This document shows positions 33,099 to 42,004 of a stretch of 64,000 nucleotides of DNA, piece by piece; within the stretch, counting starts at the first letter, position 1, and every line of letters begins with the position of its first letter. A program made the position numbers and the translations under genes. This DNA is from an uncultured Prevotellaceae bacterium (GTDB lineage: Bacteria; Bacteroidota; Bacteroidia; Bacteroidales; Bacteroidaceae). The notes below the pieces were generated by a model, which saw only the letters and a list, made by a program, of their open reading frames with translations, ran no database searches and had not been told where the DNA came from. Location of the stretch: positions 1 to 64,000 of the forward strand of contig ONDA01000018.1 in assembly GCA_900316475.1 (NCBI GenBank), given 5' to 3'.

Positions 33099-34064
33099 AT
33101 GCCAAATTTAATGCTCACAAACTTTTGCAACTACCATTGCCCCTACTGCTTCGGCATGGATATGATGGCTCCCAAGAAGCAGCGTTCGACGATGACCAGA
33201 GAGACTTTTACGGGTATCATCGACTGGCTGGAACGCGAACCCTTCGACCGCGTCATCCATCTCATGGGCGGCGAGCCGACGCTGCACCCCGATATCGAAT
33301 GGATTGTCGACTACCTGCTGGAACGCGACCTCCACATCACCATCTTCAGCAACATGGCTACGAAGCAGGCGGTGTCGCTGGCCGAGAAGATTTCCATCCT
33401 GCCCATCTACTGGGTGGCCAATGTCAACAACCCCGCCAAATGGACACCGGCACAGCGCGACAATATCGAGCACGCCTTGAAGGCGGCAGGCAAGCGGGCT
33501 TCGCTCACGTTCAACATCATCCCTGAGGAGCCCAACGAGCTATGGGCCCTCGACCTGATAGAGCGCTTCGACCTCGACCGTAATATTAAGGTGGGATTCG
33601 TGCTGCCTACCCTCACCTCGTCGAACATGGCACTGAAGGACACCGAATACGACATCGTGGCACAGCGCGTCGTCGACCTGGTGAAAGCCGGCGAGTATAT
33701 GGACGTCAGTATCAAGTACGAGTGTGGCGTTCCCTACTGCAGCTTCACCGACGAGCAGCTGGGATTCCTGTGGCGCCACAACTCGAAAATTTCCTCAGGC
33801 TGCCAGTCGCGCCTCGACATCACACCAGAGGGAGAGGTGATGTACTGCCTGCCCCTGGCGACGGCCGGCCTGCGCCACTACACGGAGTTCAAGAGCTACC
33901 CCGAGTGCCGCACGTGGTTTGAGAACCGCTTCCGGCCCTATCGCATGCTCGGCAACCGCATCGAATGTGCCGACTGTATGCTCAACAATCCGATTGCATG
34001 CAACGGTGCCTGTCTGGCAAAAAACATGATTGGTGCCAACAACGTACAGATTGTCGACAAATGA
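33099..34064 (+). CDS. Radical SAM peptide-modifying enzyme 3
   Basis: This 321-residue paralogue of enzyme 1 begins MPNLMLTNFCNYHCPYCF (Cys10, 14, 17, the same positions as in enzyme 1) and has MGGEPTLHPD. The C-terminal cluster is ECADCMLNNPIACNGAC. The two paralogues probably act on different residues or steps. The last four bases overlap the ATG of the next gene (ATGA). Confidence 0.85.
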   Translation: MPNLMLTNFCNYHCPYCFGMDMMAPKKQRSTMTRETFTGIIDWLEREPFDRVIHLMGGEPTLHPDIEWIVDYLLERDLHITIFSNMATKQAVSLAEKISILPIYWVANVNNPAKWTPAQRDNIEHALKAAGKRASLTFNIIPEEPNELWALDLIERFDLDRNIKVGFVLPTLTSSNMALKDTEYDIVAQRVVDLVKAGEYMDVSIKYECGVPYCSFTDEQLGFLWRHNSKISSGCQSRLDITPEGEVMYCLPLATAGLRHYTEFKSYPECRTWFENRFRPYRMLGNRIECADCMLNNPIACNGACLAKNMIGANNVQIVDK

Positions 34065-35566
34065 ATATTCCCGTGTCCTTGCGACGGCGCAACACCTGGC
34101 TGCTACTTGCCGCCGGTCTGATGTTCTGGCTGCTCAACGCGCTGACGTGTATGTTCTCCGACGACTATCCCGTCTCGTTCGGATTCCGCGACTACGGCAT
34201 TGACCTGACAAAGCCTGTCAGGACTTTTTCTGACGTGGTGGTGTCGCAGTACTACCATTACCTGACACAGCACGGACGCGTATTGACAATAGGCACCGAC
34301 CAGCTGCTGATGACACTGCGCTGCAAGCCCGTCTTCGACGTGCTCAACACGCTGTTCTTCGTTGCCTTTCTTTATCTGATACAGGTCTTCTCACGTCAGC
34401 GCGGCTGGGCTACGGTCCTGCTGGCACTGGCATTGATGTTCGGACTGTTCAGGGCCTTCGGCGAGGTGTTCCTCTGGCAGACGGGCAGCATCAACTACCT
34501 GTGGGGCATCGTTCTGAACCTCGTCCTACTCTATGCCCTCTATCGCCACCGCGACAGCAACCGCCTGTGGCCGTCGCTCTGGCTGACGCTTTTCGCCTTC
34601 GTGGTCGGCACGTGGCAGGAGAGTTTCTCTATTGGCATCGGCGCCGCACTGGTCATCGGACTGTCCTACAGTCTGTACCGCCGGCAGCAGCAGCACATCG
34701 TCCCCTGGCTGGCTACCATCGCCTATCTGGCAGGCATCCTGTTCTATGTCGCCTCACCAGGCACGCAGGAACGGGCCACCATCGCCGGTCTCGACCTGAT
34801 GTCGGCTGTCGTGGGACTGGGCGGCGGCATCCTCTATGTTCTGGCTGGCCAGCGCATCTTCTGGATACTCGTCGTGACACTGTTTGTCCGCTTCCGCAAG
34901 AACCGCGAGGGTCTGAAAGACTTTGTCCGCGACAACTGGTTCTTCCTGACGGCCATTCTCTTCCAGATGCTGTTCCTGATGTTTGTCGGCAAGACGGCCG
35001 AACCGCGGGCGTTCTTTGGCATCGAGTCGTTCTCGCTCATCCTGCTGTTCAAGGCACTGCCCCCGCTTTCCGACCGTATCGGCATCGCGGCAGGCATCGT
35101 CTTTCTGGCCGTCTATGCGCTGGTTGTCCATCTCACATGGAACAACTACCGCGCCATGCAGGACTTCTATGCCGAACTCGACCGCAGCGACGGACTCGTT
35201 TTCTTCGACATCCCCCAATACACCCGCACAGACAGGCACTACCTCGGCTCGTCGCTGCTCATCAACCACCAGCGTTCGCTGTTTAATGCCGAAGCCGCCT
35301 ATTACGGCAAGGACTTTATCATGGTGCTGCCCAAGCGTCTGTATCAGGAGCTGTATCTCACGTCATCGTTCATCTGTCCTGAAAACCGTACGGCCCCGTG
35401 GCAGTACACCACTCCCGAGCTGAACTTCATCGTTGTGCCCCTGAAACGTGACGGACGTCTCCCACAATCGAAATATGGCTGCGAGATTGTTACCTTCCCT
35501 TCAGGCCGCTATGCCCTGATGAATAAACCCAAACGATACCTCAAGAGACATGCAGACCGAGAATAA
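34061..35566 (+). CDS. DUF6056-like polytopic membrane protein
   Basis: This 501-residue protein has about ten hydrophobic helices. The first periplasmic loop carries CMFSDDYPVSFGFRDYG and YLTQHGRVLTIGTDQLL; a DD motif after helix 1 is typical of GT-C glycosyltransferase-like proteins and of DUF6056. The last 100 residues form a soluble domain. Glycosyl transfer to the peptide or to another envelope substrate is possible but unproven. ATG 34061 overlaps the previous stop. Confidence 0.75.
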   Translation: MNIPVSLRRRNTWLLLAAGLMFWLLNALTCMFSDDYPVSFGFRDYGIDLTKPVRTFSDVVVSQYYHYLTQHGRVLTIGTDQLLMTLRCKPVFDVLNTLFFVAFLYLIQVFSRQRGWATVLLALALMFGLFRAFGEVFLWQTGSINYLWGIVLNLVLLYALYRHRDSNRLWPSLWLTLFAFVVGTWQESFSIGIGAALVIGLSYSLYRRQQQHIVPWLATIAYLAGILFYVASPGTQERATIAGLDLMSAVVGLGGGILYVLAGQRIFWILVVTLFVRFRKNREGLKDFVRDNWFFLTAILFQMLFLMFVGKTAEPRAFFGIESFSLILLFKALPPLSDRIGIAAGIVFLAVYALVVHLTWNNYRAMQDFYAELDRSDGLVFFDIPQYTRTDRHYLGSSLLINHQRSLFNAEAAYYGKDFIMVLPKRLYQELYLTSSFICPENRTAPWQYTTPELNFIVVPLKRDGRLPQSKYGCEIVTFPSGRYALMNKPKRYLKRHADRE

Positions 35567-36545
35567 GCCCACCGAAACCGACAGACAGGCCGACGACCTG
35601 GCTCGCACGCTGCTCGTCCTGAACAACTACGACTGGCTGAAGGACGAGGCCAAAGCCGTTGGCGTAGAGATTATCCCCATCAAGGGCATCGACCTCTTAC
35701 AGACAGTCTATGCCGAACATCTCGACCGCTTCGTGCGCGACATCGACCTGCTCTGCACCAGCGAGGCCGACTGCCGCCGACTGGTGGAACGGCTCTGCCA
35801 GGAGGAATACCGACTGGAGTTCCCGTTCTCGATGCGCCCCGAGGTGTTAGCAGCCAAGCAGAAGGTGTCGCTGCTGTCGTGCAGCATGACGAAGGTGAAT
35901 GTCGATATCCACACAGCCTTCGTCACCAAGAAGTTCTTTGCTAAGACTATCGGAGCCTTCAATGCCGATGCGCTCACGCGCTGTCGCAAAGGTCACATGG
36001 AGGCGACCGACCGCTGGCTCTTCCTGGCTCAACACGCCGCCTTCCACCTCTTCAGCGACGGTAAGTGGACGCGCGACCTCATGGTGCTCCTCCTTCCCCT
36101 AGACGGCACACAGCACATTACACTCACCGAAAAGGCAACTTTATATGGTTTCAGACGCGTCATGGCAGCAGCCCTGTGTCATGTCTGTAAAGGACTGCCA
36201 AAACAAGGACAGGCTGCACTTGCGGCCTTGAAGCCTACAGCCTCTGAGCAACGTTTCCTTTCATTTGTCCGTCATTTCGACCGTCCCTTTTCACGCCATG
36301 CTTTCGACCGTCTTATCGCTGCCTACTGGGAGTTTGTCTTTATTGACCGTCGCATAGCTCGCCTCTCAGCATGGCTGAGACTGATATTCCCCGATAAAGG
36401 TATGCTGTCAAACATCTATAAGATTAAGAGGCCGGTGTCTGTTCTGATGTTCTACCCTCTCAATATTCTCATAGTTGGCCTCACCAGCCTCGTATTCTTG
36501 TCTGTTTACTGTTCCGTAACAACCCTTTCTCGCAAATCAATATGA
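35550..36545 (+). CDS. Nucleotidyltransferase-like protein (NTP_transf_5 family)
   Basis: The 331 residues have the family motif: IPIKGIDLLQTVYAEHLDR, then FVRDIDLLCTSEAD (KG..., R..DIDLL at about residues 40-65), followed by VDIHTAF. Such proteins recur in RiPP clusters, especially lasso clusters, with unknown chemistry; nucleotidylation of the peptide is the favoured guess. The start overlaps the DUF6056 gene by 17 bp. Confidence 0.85.
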   Translation: MQTENKPTETDRQADDLARTLLVLNNYDWLKDEAKAVGVEIIPIKGIDLLQTVYAEHLDRFVRDIDLLCTSEADCRRLVERLCQEEYRLEFPFSMRPEVLAAKQKVSLLSCSMTKVNVDIHTAFVTKKFFAKTIGAFNADALTRCRKGHMEATDRWLFLAQHAAFHLFSDGKWTRDLMVLLLPLDGTQHITLTEKATLYGFRRVMAAALCHVCKGLPKQGQAALAALKPTASEQRFLSFVRHFDRPFSRHAFDRLIAAYWEFVFIDRRIARLSAWLRLIFPDKGMLSNIYKIKRPVSVLMFYPLNILIVGLTSLVFLSVYCSVTTLSRKSI

Positions 36546-37408
36546 GAAACAGCCTGTCCGTTGCCGTTATCAATACTCTGTCGTATCTTCCCCTACGCAT
36601 GCTTTACTTGGTAGCCGACGGGCTTTTATATCCGCTGACTCGTTATCTCATACGCTATCGGCGAACGGTGGTGGAGAATAATCTGGCGCTAGCCTTTCCC
36701 GAAAAGAGCGACGAAGAGCGACTGAAAATGGAAAAGACCTTCTACCATCATCTCTGCGACTTATTGGTGGAAATCATCCGTATGCGTCGTATGAGTATCG
36801 ACGAGCTACAGAGGCGATTCCAATGGAAGAATCTCGACACGGTCGTGCAAGTATGTGTAAGCGAAAAGAAGACCGTTCTGTGCTACTTTGCCCACTATGG
36901 ACAATGGGAATGGGCGATTGGAAGTATGACACCTGATCAAGCGGTACGTCCGCTGTATATCTACAGCAAATTACATAACGACAGCCTGAACCGCTGGATG
37001 CAGGACTGTCGTTCAAGATTCGGTAACACCCCCGTTGGTATGCAGGATACTTCCAAAACCATTGGAGAGCTGCAACAGAAACAGACTGCAAGTATAGTTA
37101 TCGCTATTGCCGACCAACTGCCAAAAGAGCAATATGTCCGCCATTTCCATCGCTTTATGGGCATCAAGACCAAGGTTCTTACAGGCACCGAGCAACTCAT
37201 CAGGAAATACGACATGAACGTGTTCTATTGTCGTGTAGAACGCATCAAACGAGGTTACTACACCTGTACTGCCGAACGGATGACAGCCGCTGAAGCATCC
37301 TCTAGCCATGACTGGCCTTATACCGATGCCTATTTCGACCGGCTTCAACAACAAGTGTACCAACGGCCAGAACTGTGGCTATGGTCACACAACAGATGGC
37401 GCCGATAA
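36542..37408 (+). CDS. Lysophospholipid acyltransferase-like protein (LpxL/HtrB family)
   Basis: This 288-residue protein has the acyltransferase pattern FAHYGQWEWAIG (HxxxxE, about residues 118-123), an N-terminal hydrophobic segment and RFMGIKTKVLTGTEQLI, as in Bacteroidota LpxL-like enzymes. ATG overlaps the previous stop (ATGA). It is the last gene of the operon, before a convergent pseudogene. In the cluster it might lipidate the peptide; alternatively it acts in lipid A synthesis and simply follows the operon. Confidence 0.82.
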   Translation: MRNSLSVAVINTLSYLPLRMLYLVADGLLYPLTRYLIRYRRTVVENNLALAFPEKSDEERLKMEKTFYHHLCDLLVEIIRMRRMSIDELQRRFQWKNLDTVVQVCVSEKKTVLCYFAHYGQWEWAIGSMTPDQAVRPLYIYSKLHNDSLNRWMQDCRSRFGNTPVGMQDTSKTIGELQQKQTASIVIAIADQLPKEQYVRHFHRFMGIKTKVLTGTEQLIRKYDMNVFYCRVERIKRGYYTCTAERMTAAEASSSHDWPYTDAYFDRLQQQVYQRPELWLWSHNRWRR

Positions 37409-37427
37409 AAAATCCAAGCCCCTGGTA

Positions 37428-38978
37428 TCACTTCACCAGAACTTTTTGCCCGTTGACGATATAGATGTCTTGACTCTTCATGGCAGAGGAATATACTCTA
37501 GTGCCTTGAAGGGTGAAGACACCTTTAGCATGGGGGGCTGATTCCGCTACTGTCTGAATAGCATCCGGTTGTTCTGACGCATCGGTACAGGTGAGAGCGA
37601 TGTGGTCAAAAAAGAGGTGGGGAGCACTGGCCGAACCCACATTGGCAGCGTTGTAACCAATGGAGATTTTCCCATGTGTTTCTTCAGTTAGGCGAAAAGT
37701 GGTCGTGGCTGTCTGCCAAGCTCCGGCAGCAACGTTGACAGCAGAAGTATAAGGAATGCCATCGTCAGTGATAAACCCCGTAAGACTACTGGCATATTCT
37801 TTACCAGTGTTGGTGTTATAGACAGGAACAGTGAGAGTATAAGATCCTGACGGAAGTGTTACATCCTGATAGTAGTTGCAGTTAGGGGCCGACCATACGC
37901 CAAAGATGCCCAGGCAACGGCCAGTATTTCCTCCATCGGGATTCTTTGTCGGTGCCCCTTTTTGATTTCCCCTGAAAACGTTAGACGAACCATAGGCGAA
38001 GACACCCCCACCCTGTGCGGAGTTAGCATAGCCCCTTTCGTCGGTAACGCCGCTCTCGCCTGCCGTCCACCCTGTGACGGGCTGCATACTATAGACGGCA
38101 CCAGCCGACATATCCTTGCCATAGCCGTAAATGTCGGTCGTCACGACAGGTCCCTCACTGAAGTCGGCGTTTCTGATATATGTGGCGGTGACATCCTTCT
38201 GGGTGGGCTTCTGAACGCGCACGGTCTTGACCTTCCCGTTCTCTAACCAGACGCGAATGGTCTCATCTTTCTTTATGACGCAGTCGTTGAGTACCACATT
38301 CAGGATGGAGATACTAACGGTGGCATCGGCTGTAGCAGTGATGTAGGCAGACGTGGCATCGATGAGCTGAGCCGTGACATGGCTACCTGACACGAGGACA
38401 GACAAGGGCTGTGCCACGGAGTGGTTCTCAGCGAGGCTGAACGTCACTGTTGCCTTGCTGTTATCGATAGTAGTAGGCTCATAGAAAACTGGAGCTGCAC
38501 CTTGGAACTGGAAGTCCTTCAACTGGGCGTTTTCCTCACCCTTAAAGTTGCTGACGAGGAAATAGCTGCGGTCGGCATCGGGGGCGATGACGCCATTCCA
38601 TCCTGCAGGCAGCTGATCCTTCAGCGGCAGCAGACGGTGGGTCAGTTCACGGGTCTGCTGGGCATTGACATTACTGTAATAGACGAGATGGCGTGCGTCG
38701 ACGATGTGGCCCTTCCTCACGGTGCGCGAGGTATTGCTATACATGGGATAGAGTTTCGAGGTGAAGATGGAGTTGTTGGCACTGCGGTGGCCAAAGCCTA
38801 TCTTCTTGCCATTATTAGCAGAGACGACGCCCAGGGCGTTATCGATATTCACCCAGCTGCTCTCAAAGGTGGTGAGGGTGTTGCCGTCGAGCTGTGTGCT
38901 GACTGTCTCTCCGTCCTTGTCATAATAGAGGGTGCGCTTGAGTTTCATCAGCTCGTCGGTAGAGATGGCGAGCAGACA
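37428..38978 (-). pseudogene. 5'-truncated secreted protein gene with type IX-like tail
   Basis: An open frame of 506 codons from ATG 38948 extends in frame upstream ([10 protein letters not shown]) to about 38978, where it is cut by a copy of the ffh 5' end. No signal peptide remains. The middle is beta-rich and contains a carbohydrate-binding-like domain (residues about 270-440, VTGWTAGESGV..., FFDHIALTC). The C-terminus GVFTLQGTRVYSS...DIYIVNGQKVLVK resembles a type IX sorting tail. Probably the C-terminal part of a large secreted glycan-active protein whose 5' half was lost. Confidence 0.7.
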
Positions 38979-39356
38979 GTCTGGGCAACGACCTTCAGCT
39001 GCTCGATAGCGGCAGGACGGTAGACGTCGCAGGCCACCAGCAGCGGGTTCTTGTGCTGGCGCGTCTTCAGCATATTGGCCAGTTTACCTGTGAACGTCGT
39101 CTTACCAGAGCCCTGCAGACCCGACATCAGGATGATGGCCGGACGGTTCTCCAGCTTCAGTTCGGCAGCCTTGCCACCCATCAGTTCCGTCCACCGTGTC
39201 TGTGAAGTTTTTGGCAACCTTGTAGTTCACGTCGGCGTCGAGCAGTGCGCGGCGCACGTCCTTCAGCGTCTCAGCAACGTTTATTTCGGTGATTTTTCCC
39301 TCACCTTTCAGTATTTTGAACGACCGTTCCAGCCGTTCGCTTAAGTTCTCAAACAT
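38979..39356 (-). pseudogene. Duplicated 5' fragment of ffh
   Basis: The minus strand from ATG 39356 repeats the first third of ffh almost exactly (MFENLSERLERSFKILKGEG), with [13 protein letters not shown], which the main copy lacks, and then a frameshift into [10 protein letters not shown]. It ends near 38979 within VVAQTV. A box TACTTTTG (39454-39447) lies upstream. It is non-functional as Ffh and fused out of frame to the truncated gene downstream. Confidence 0.85.
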
Positions 39357-39456
39357 CTAATTCTTTGACTTATTTTATTAATAACCTTTTGAACTTTTTG
39401 CCATCATTCTGACACGCCAAACTGCTGACGGGTCTGAATCAGGTGGCAAAAGTACA

Positions 39457-39495
39457 ACAAAAAAACGAGACTCCCAAACAAAGAGCCTCGTTTTA
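39457..39495 (-). terminator. Intrinsic terminator after the 39515 gene
   Basis: AAACGAGACTC (39463-39473) pairs with GAGCCTCGTTT (39483-39493) with one mismatch; on the minus strand seven Ts follow. Confidence 0.8.
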
Positions 39496-39514
39496 AGTGT
39501 TTTTAGTGACAAAA

Positions 39515-40324
39515 TCACTTGAATGTTACCTTCTCGCCACCGATGATGTAAACACCGGCCGGCAACAGCGTCTTGGCATCAGCCAGCTTCACCTGCTTCA
39601 GCAGAACTTTGCCACTCAGGTCGTAGACATCGACAACGGCAGCCTCGCCAGCCGTCAACGTCTGCACGCCTGTCACCTCAGAGAAGCTCCTGACGTGCTT
39701 AATCTCCAGACTGGTTGCCGTTGACGAGCGTGTCTCCCAGTTAAAGCCACAACGAGTGGGCAGGAAGCGCTGGTTGGCGGTAGTACGTATCAGCACGCTC
39801 TCCAGCACCTCAACATTCTGCTGGGCGGGAATGCCATAGTAACCGTCAAGCGCACGGGACTCCCAACCGCTGCTGAACGTCACCTGGTTGCCCATAGCGT
39901 CGGCCATACGCACAACGTCGGCATCACTACTGAGGCGAGTAGCGCCGTCGTTCCTGACACTCAGATTCTTGGCTGTGGGAGAGAACACGAGGTAGGGCAT
40001 TCCTGCCTCTATACCTTCTGACGTACACTCCGTGAAATAAAGGCACAGCTTGCTTCCCTCCTGTCCTATGCCGGCCAATTTCTCCACCTTGATGCCGGGT
40101 ACGGCCTGAGTCAGCTGCTCGGCACTGACCGACATCGGCAGGCAAAGTGTGTTGTAACCTGCAAAGAGATAACGGCTCAGACGAACGGTCTGACCGGCAT
40201 CCGTCATCTTACTGACATCTAACTTTACGGTCTCTGCCGAAAGTCTTTTCACTTGGTTCTGGCCTACTGCACACTGGCTCCCCATAACGGTCAATGCCAC
40301 CAAAGAAAGTATAAAATGCTTCAT
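39515..40324 (-). CDS. Exported protein with type IX-like C-terminal tail
   Basis: This 269-residue protein has a signal peptide (MKHFILSLVALTVMGSQCAVG) and a beta-rich body. The C-terminal tail is VVDVYDLSGKVLLKQV...GVYIIGGEKVTFK, similar to those at 37428, 43423 and 45935. Such tails mark cargo of the type IX secretion system in Bacteroidota, although the short Prevotella versions are less certain. TATTTTTG (40371-40364) is a likely promoter box. Function unknown. Confidence 0.75.
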   Translation of the reverse strand: MKHFILSLVALTVMGSQCAVGQNQVKRLSAETVKLDVSKMTDAGQTVRLSRYLFAGYNTLCLPMSVSAEQLTQAVPGIKVEKLAGIGQEGSKLCLYFTECTSEGIEAGMPYLVFSPTAKNLSVRNDGATRLSSDADVVRMADAMGNQVTFSSGWESRALDGYYGIPAQQNVEVLESVLIRTTANQRFLPTRCGFNWETRSSTATSLEIKHVRSFSEVTGVQTLTAGEAAVVDVYDLSGKVLLKQVKLADAKTLLPAGVYIIGGEKVTFK

Positions 40325-40399
40325 AGTAATAATGTTTTTAATATGTTAGCTATTATTTGTGGACAAAAATACAAAAAAAACTGGTATCCTCCAACAAAA

Positions 40400-41560
40400 T
40401 TAACAAAAAATTTGATCCAGGACTACGTCATGGGCGTCGACGGGCACCACAGCCACCCGCTGGAAGGGGAAACAGACACCAATTAATCGAGGTACGAGGT
40501 GCGAGGTGCGAGGTGCGAGGTGTTCCGCCAGAAAGCGGTCGTAGTAGCCACGGCCACGGCCCAGGCGATGACCGGCGGCATCGAAGGCAACGCCGGGAAC
40601 GAGCGCCACATCTATCTGCTCGTAGTCCACGAAAGGCTCGCCCACGGGTTCCAGAATATGGAAGGCACCTTCGCTGAGGTCGGCCTGCGACGTATAGCGG
40701 CGCAGCTCCATTGTCTCGTCGCCGGTCACCTTGGGCAGCACCACCGTCCGTCCTTCTGCTACCAGACGGTCTATAAGCGGCCGGACATCGACCTCATCGG
40801 GCAATGGCCAGTAGACCATCACCACCCTACTCTCACCTATCTGCTGCCACAGTTTCTCGACAATCTCAGCCGACCACCCGGCCATCTTGTCGGCGTGCTG
40901 TCGTTTAGCCTCACGCATCTGCTCGCGCAACAGCGGCTTCGTCAGCGCCCCCGCCCCACGGGCAGAGAACTCACAGCCGCAATACTGCTGATTGTAGAAT
41001 CCGAACTCCTTCAGCAACTGGTTGCGCCGCTCCTGCAGTCCGCCCTTCCGCCAGTTCTGTGCCCAGAAAATGGTGCCAGGCACCGTTTCCTCTGCCTGTC
41101 TCCCTGCTCGTTCTATCTGCTCCAGACTCTTCCAGCGGCTTGAGGCCAGCGTCGTTGCGAAATACTTGAAGCCCAACTCCTGCGCCTTGCGCGCCGTCCG
41201 CGTCAGCCGTAATGTGAAACACTGCTCACAGCGCAGTCCCCGCTCCGGCTCACTGCTATAGTCATAGTCTTCGTACCTCGCACCTCGCACCTCGCACCTC
41301 GACACCCCATCTCGCCACTCCTCGTGGTTGTAGTCGCCGTCAACCCACTGGATGCCGAGCCCCTCAGCATGGCGCTTGCTCTCCTGCTTACGAATCTCAT
41401 ACTCCTCGCGAGGCCAGATGTTCGGGTTATAATAATATATGGTGGGGCGCACCCCGTTCGCCAGCAGCCATTCCACGATGGCCGACGAACAGGGAGCACA
41501 GCAGGCATGCAACAGCACCTCCGTACAACCCTCAGGAATCTTTATCGCAGGTTCTTTCAT
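40400..41560 (-). CDS. Epoxyqueuosine reductase QueH fused to 5-formyl-THF cyclo-ligase
   Basis: A 386-residue fusion. Residues 1 to about 215 match QueH: HACCAPCSSAIVEWL, YNPNIWPREEYEIR, RCEQCFTLRL (iron-sulfur and metal cysteines); it reduces epoxyqueuosine to queuosine in tRNA. Residues about 215-386 match 5-formyltetrahydrofolate cyclo-ligase: REQMREAKRQ, VYWPLPDEVDVRPL, LVPGVAFDAAGHRLGRGRGYYDRFL. Both halves contain stretches read from heptanucleotide repeats (SRCEVRGAR and SHLVPR), so copy-number change would shift the frame. Confidence 0.88.
   Translation of the reverse strand: MKEPAIKIPEGCTEVLLHACCAPCSSAIVEWLLANGVRPTIYYYNPNIWPREEYEIRKQESKRHAEGLGIQWVDGDYNHEEWRDGVSRCEVRGARYEDYDYSSEPERGLRCEQCFTLRLTRTARKAQELGFKYFATTLASSRWKSLEQIERAGRQAEETVPGTIFWAQNWRKGGLQERRNQLLKEFGFYNQQYCGCEFSARGAGALTKPLLREQMREAKRQHADKMAGWSAEIVEKLWQQIGESRVVMVYWPLPDEVDVRPLIDRLVAEGRTVVLPKVTGDETMELRRYTSQADLSEGAFHILEPVGEPFVDYEQIDVALVPGVAFDAAGHRLGRGRGYYDRFLAEHLAPRTSHLVPRLIGVCFPFQRVAVVPVDAHDVVLDQIFC
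40488..40522. repeat. Heptanucleotide array GCGAGGT, array A
   Basis: Nearly five copies of GAGGT(G/A)C in the ligase half of the fusion gene. The array at 41273-41302 is the same unit in opposite orientation. Confidence 0.8.
41273..41302. repeat. Heptanucleotide array ACCTCGC, array B
   Basis: Four copies of (C/T)ACCTCG within the QueH half. It is inverted relative to array A, about 0.75 kb away. Confidence 0.8.
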
Positions 41561-41958
41561 TAGGCATATTCCAGTATCATATCTGCATTGATACCTAATT
41601 TCGAATGCAGTCGTTTTGCTATAGGCATAGTGATACGCCTCTTTCCACTAAGTATCTGACTGAACACAGACTCGTTGATACCAAGAAATTGAGCTCCTTC
41701 CTTTTGCTTCATATTACGAGCGTAAAAGTAGTCCTCAATCGATCTGATTAATGGAGTTTTCTCACGAAGAGGCATAATATCCATGTATTCATCCTCATAC
41801 ATCGCCATCAACTTGCTCAATTCTGAGATTTGTCGAGTGTACTCGTTATCCATCTCAGGTTCAAGCATTCCCTTAACTGTTGCTTCAGAGATTAAGGCCT
41901 CCACAATAGCCTTCGTCTCGTCATACTCCTGCCTTGTTGTCAGTTTATTTTTCTTCAT
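41560..41958 (-). CDS. Solitary XRE antitoxin-like regulator
   Basis: This 132-residue protein has a C-terminal helix-turn-helix (MKQKEGAQFLGINESVFSQIL, SGKRRITMPIAKRL) and a helical N-terminal extension, as in HigA-type antitoxins of the larger kind. ATG 41958 is chosen from the family-like start MKKNKLTT. No toxin gene is intact next to it; a 13-codon frame (MIIANKELLDEEK) just upstream could be a relic or chance. A TTTGCA-N4-TGCAAA palindrome covers its promoter. Confidence 0.8.
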   Translation of the reverse strand: MKKNKLTTRQEYDETKAIVEALISEATVKGMLEPEMDNEYTRQISELSKLMAMYEDEYMDIMPLREKTPLIRSIEDYFYARNMKQKEGAQFLGINESVFSQILSGKRRITMPIAKRLHSKLGINADMILEYA

Positions 41959-42004
41959 CAAGCAATTCTTTGTTAGCAATTATCATCTTTATACTATTTG
42001 TGTG

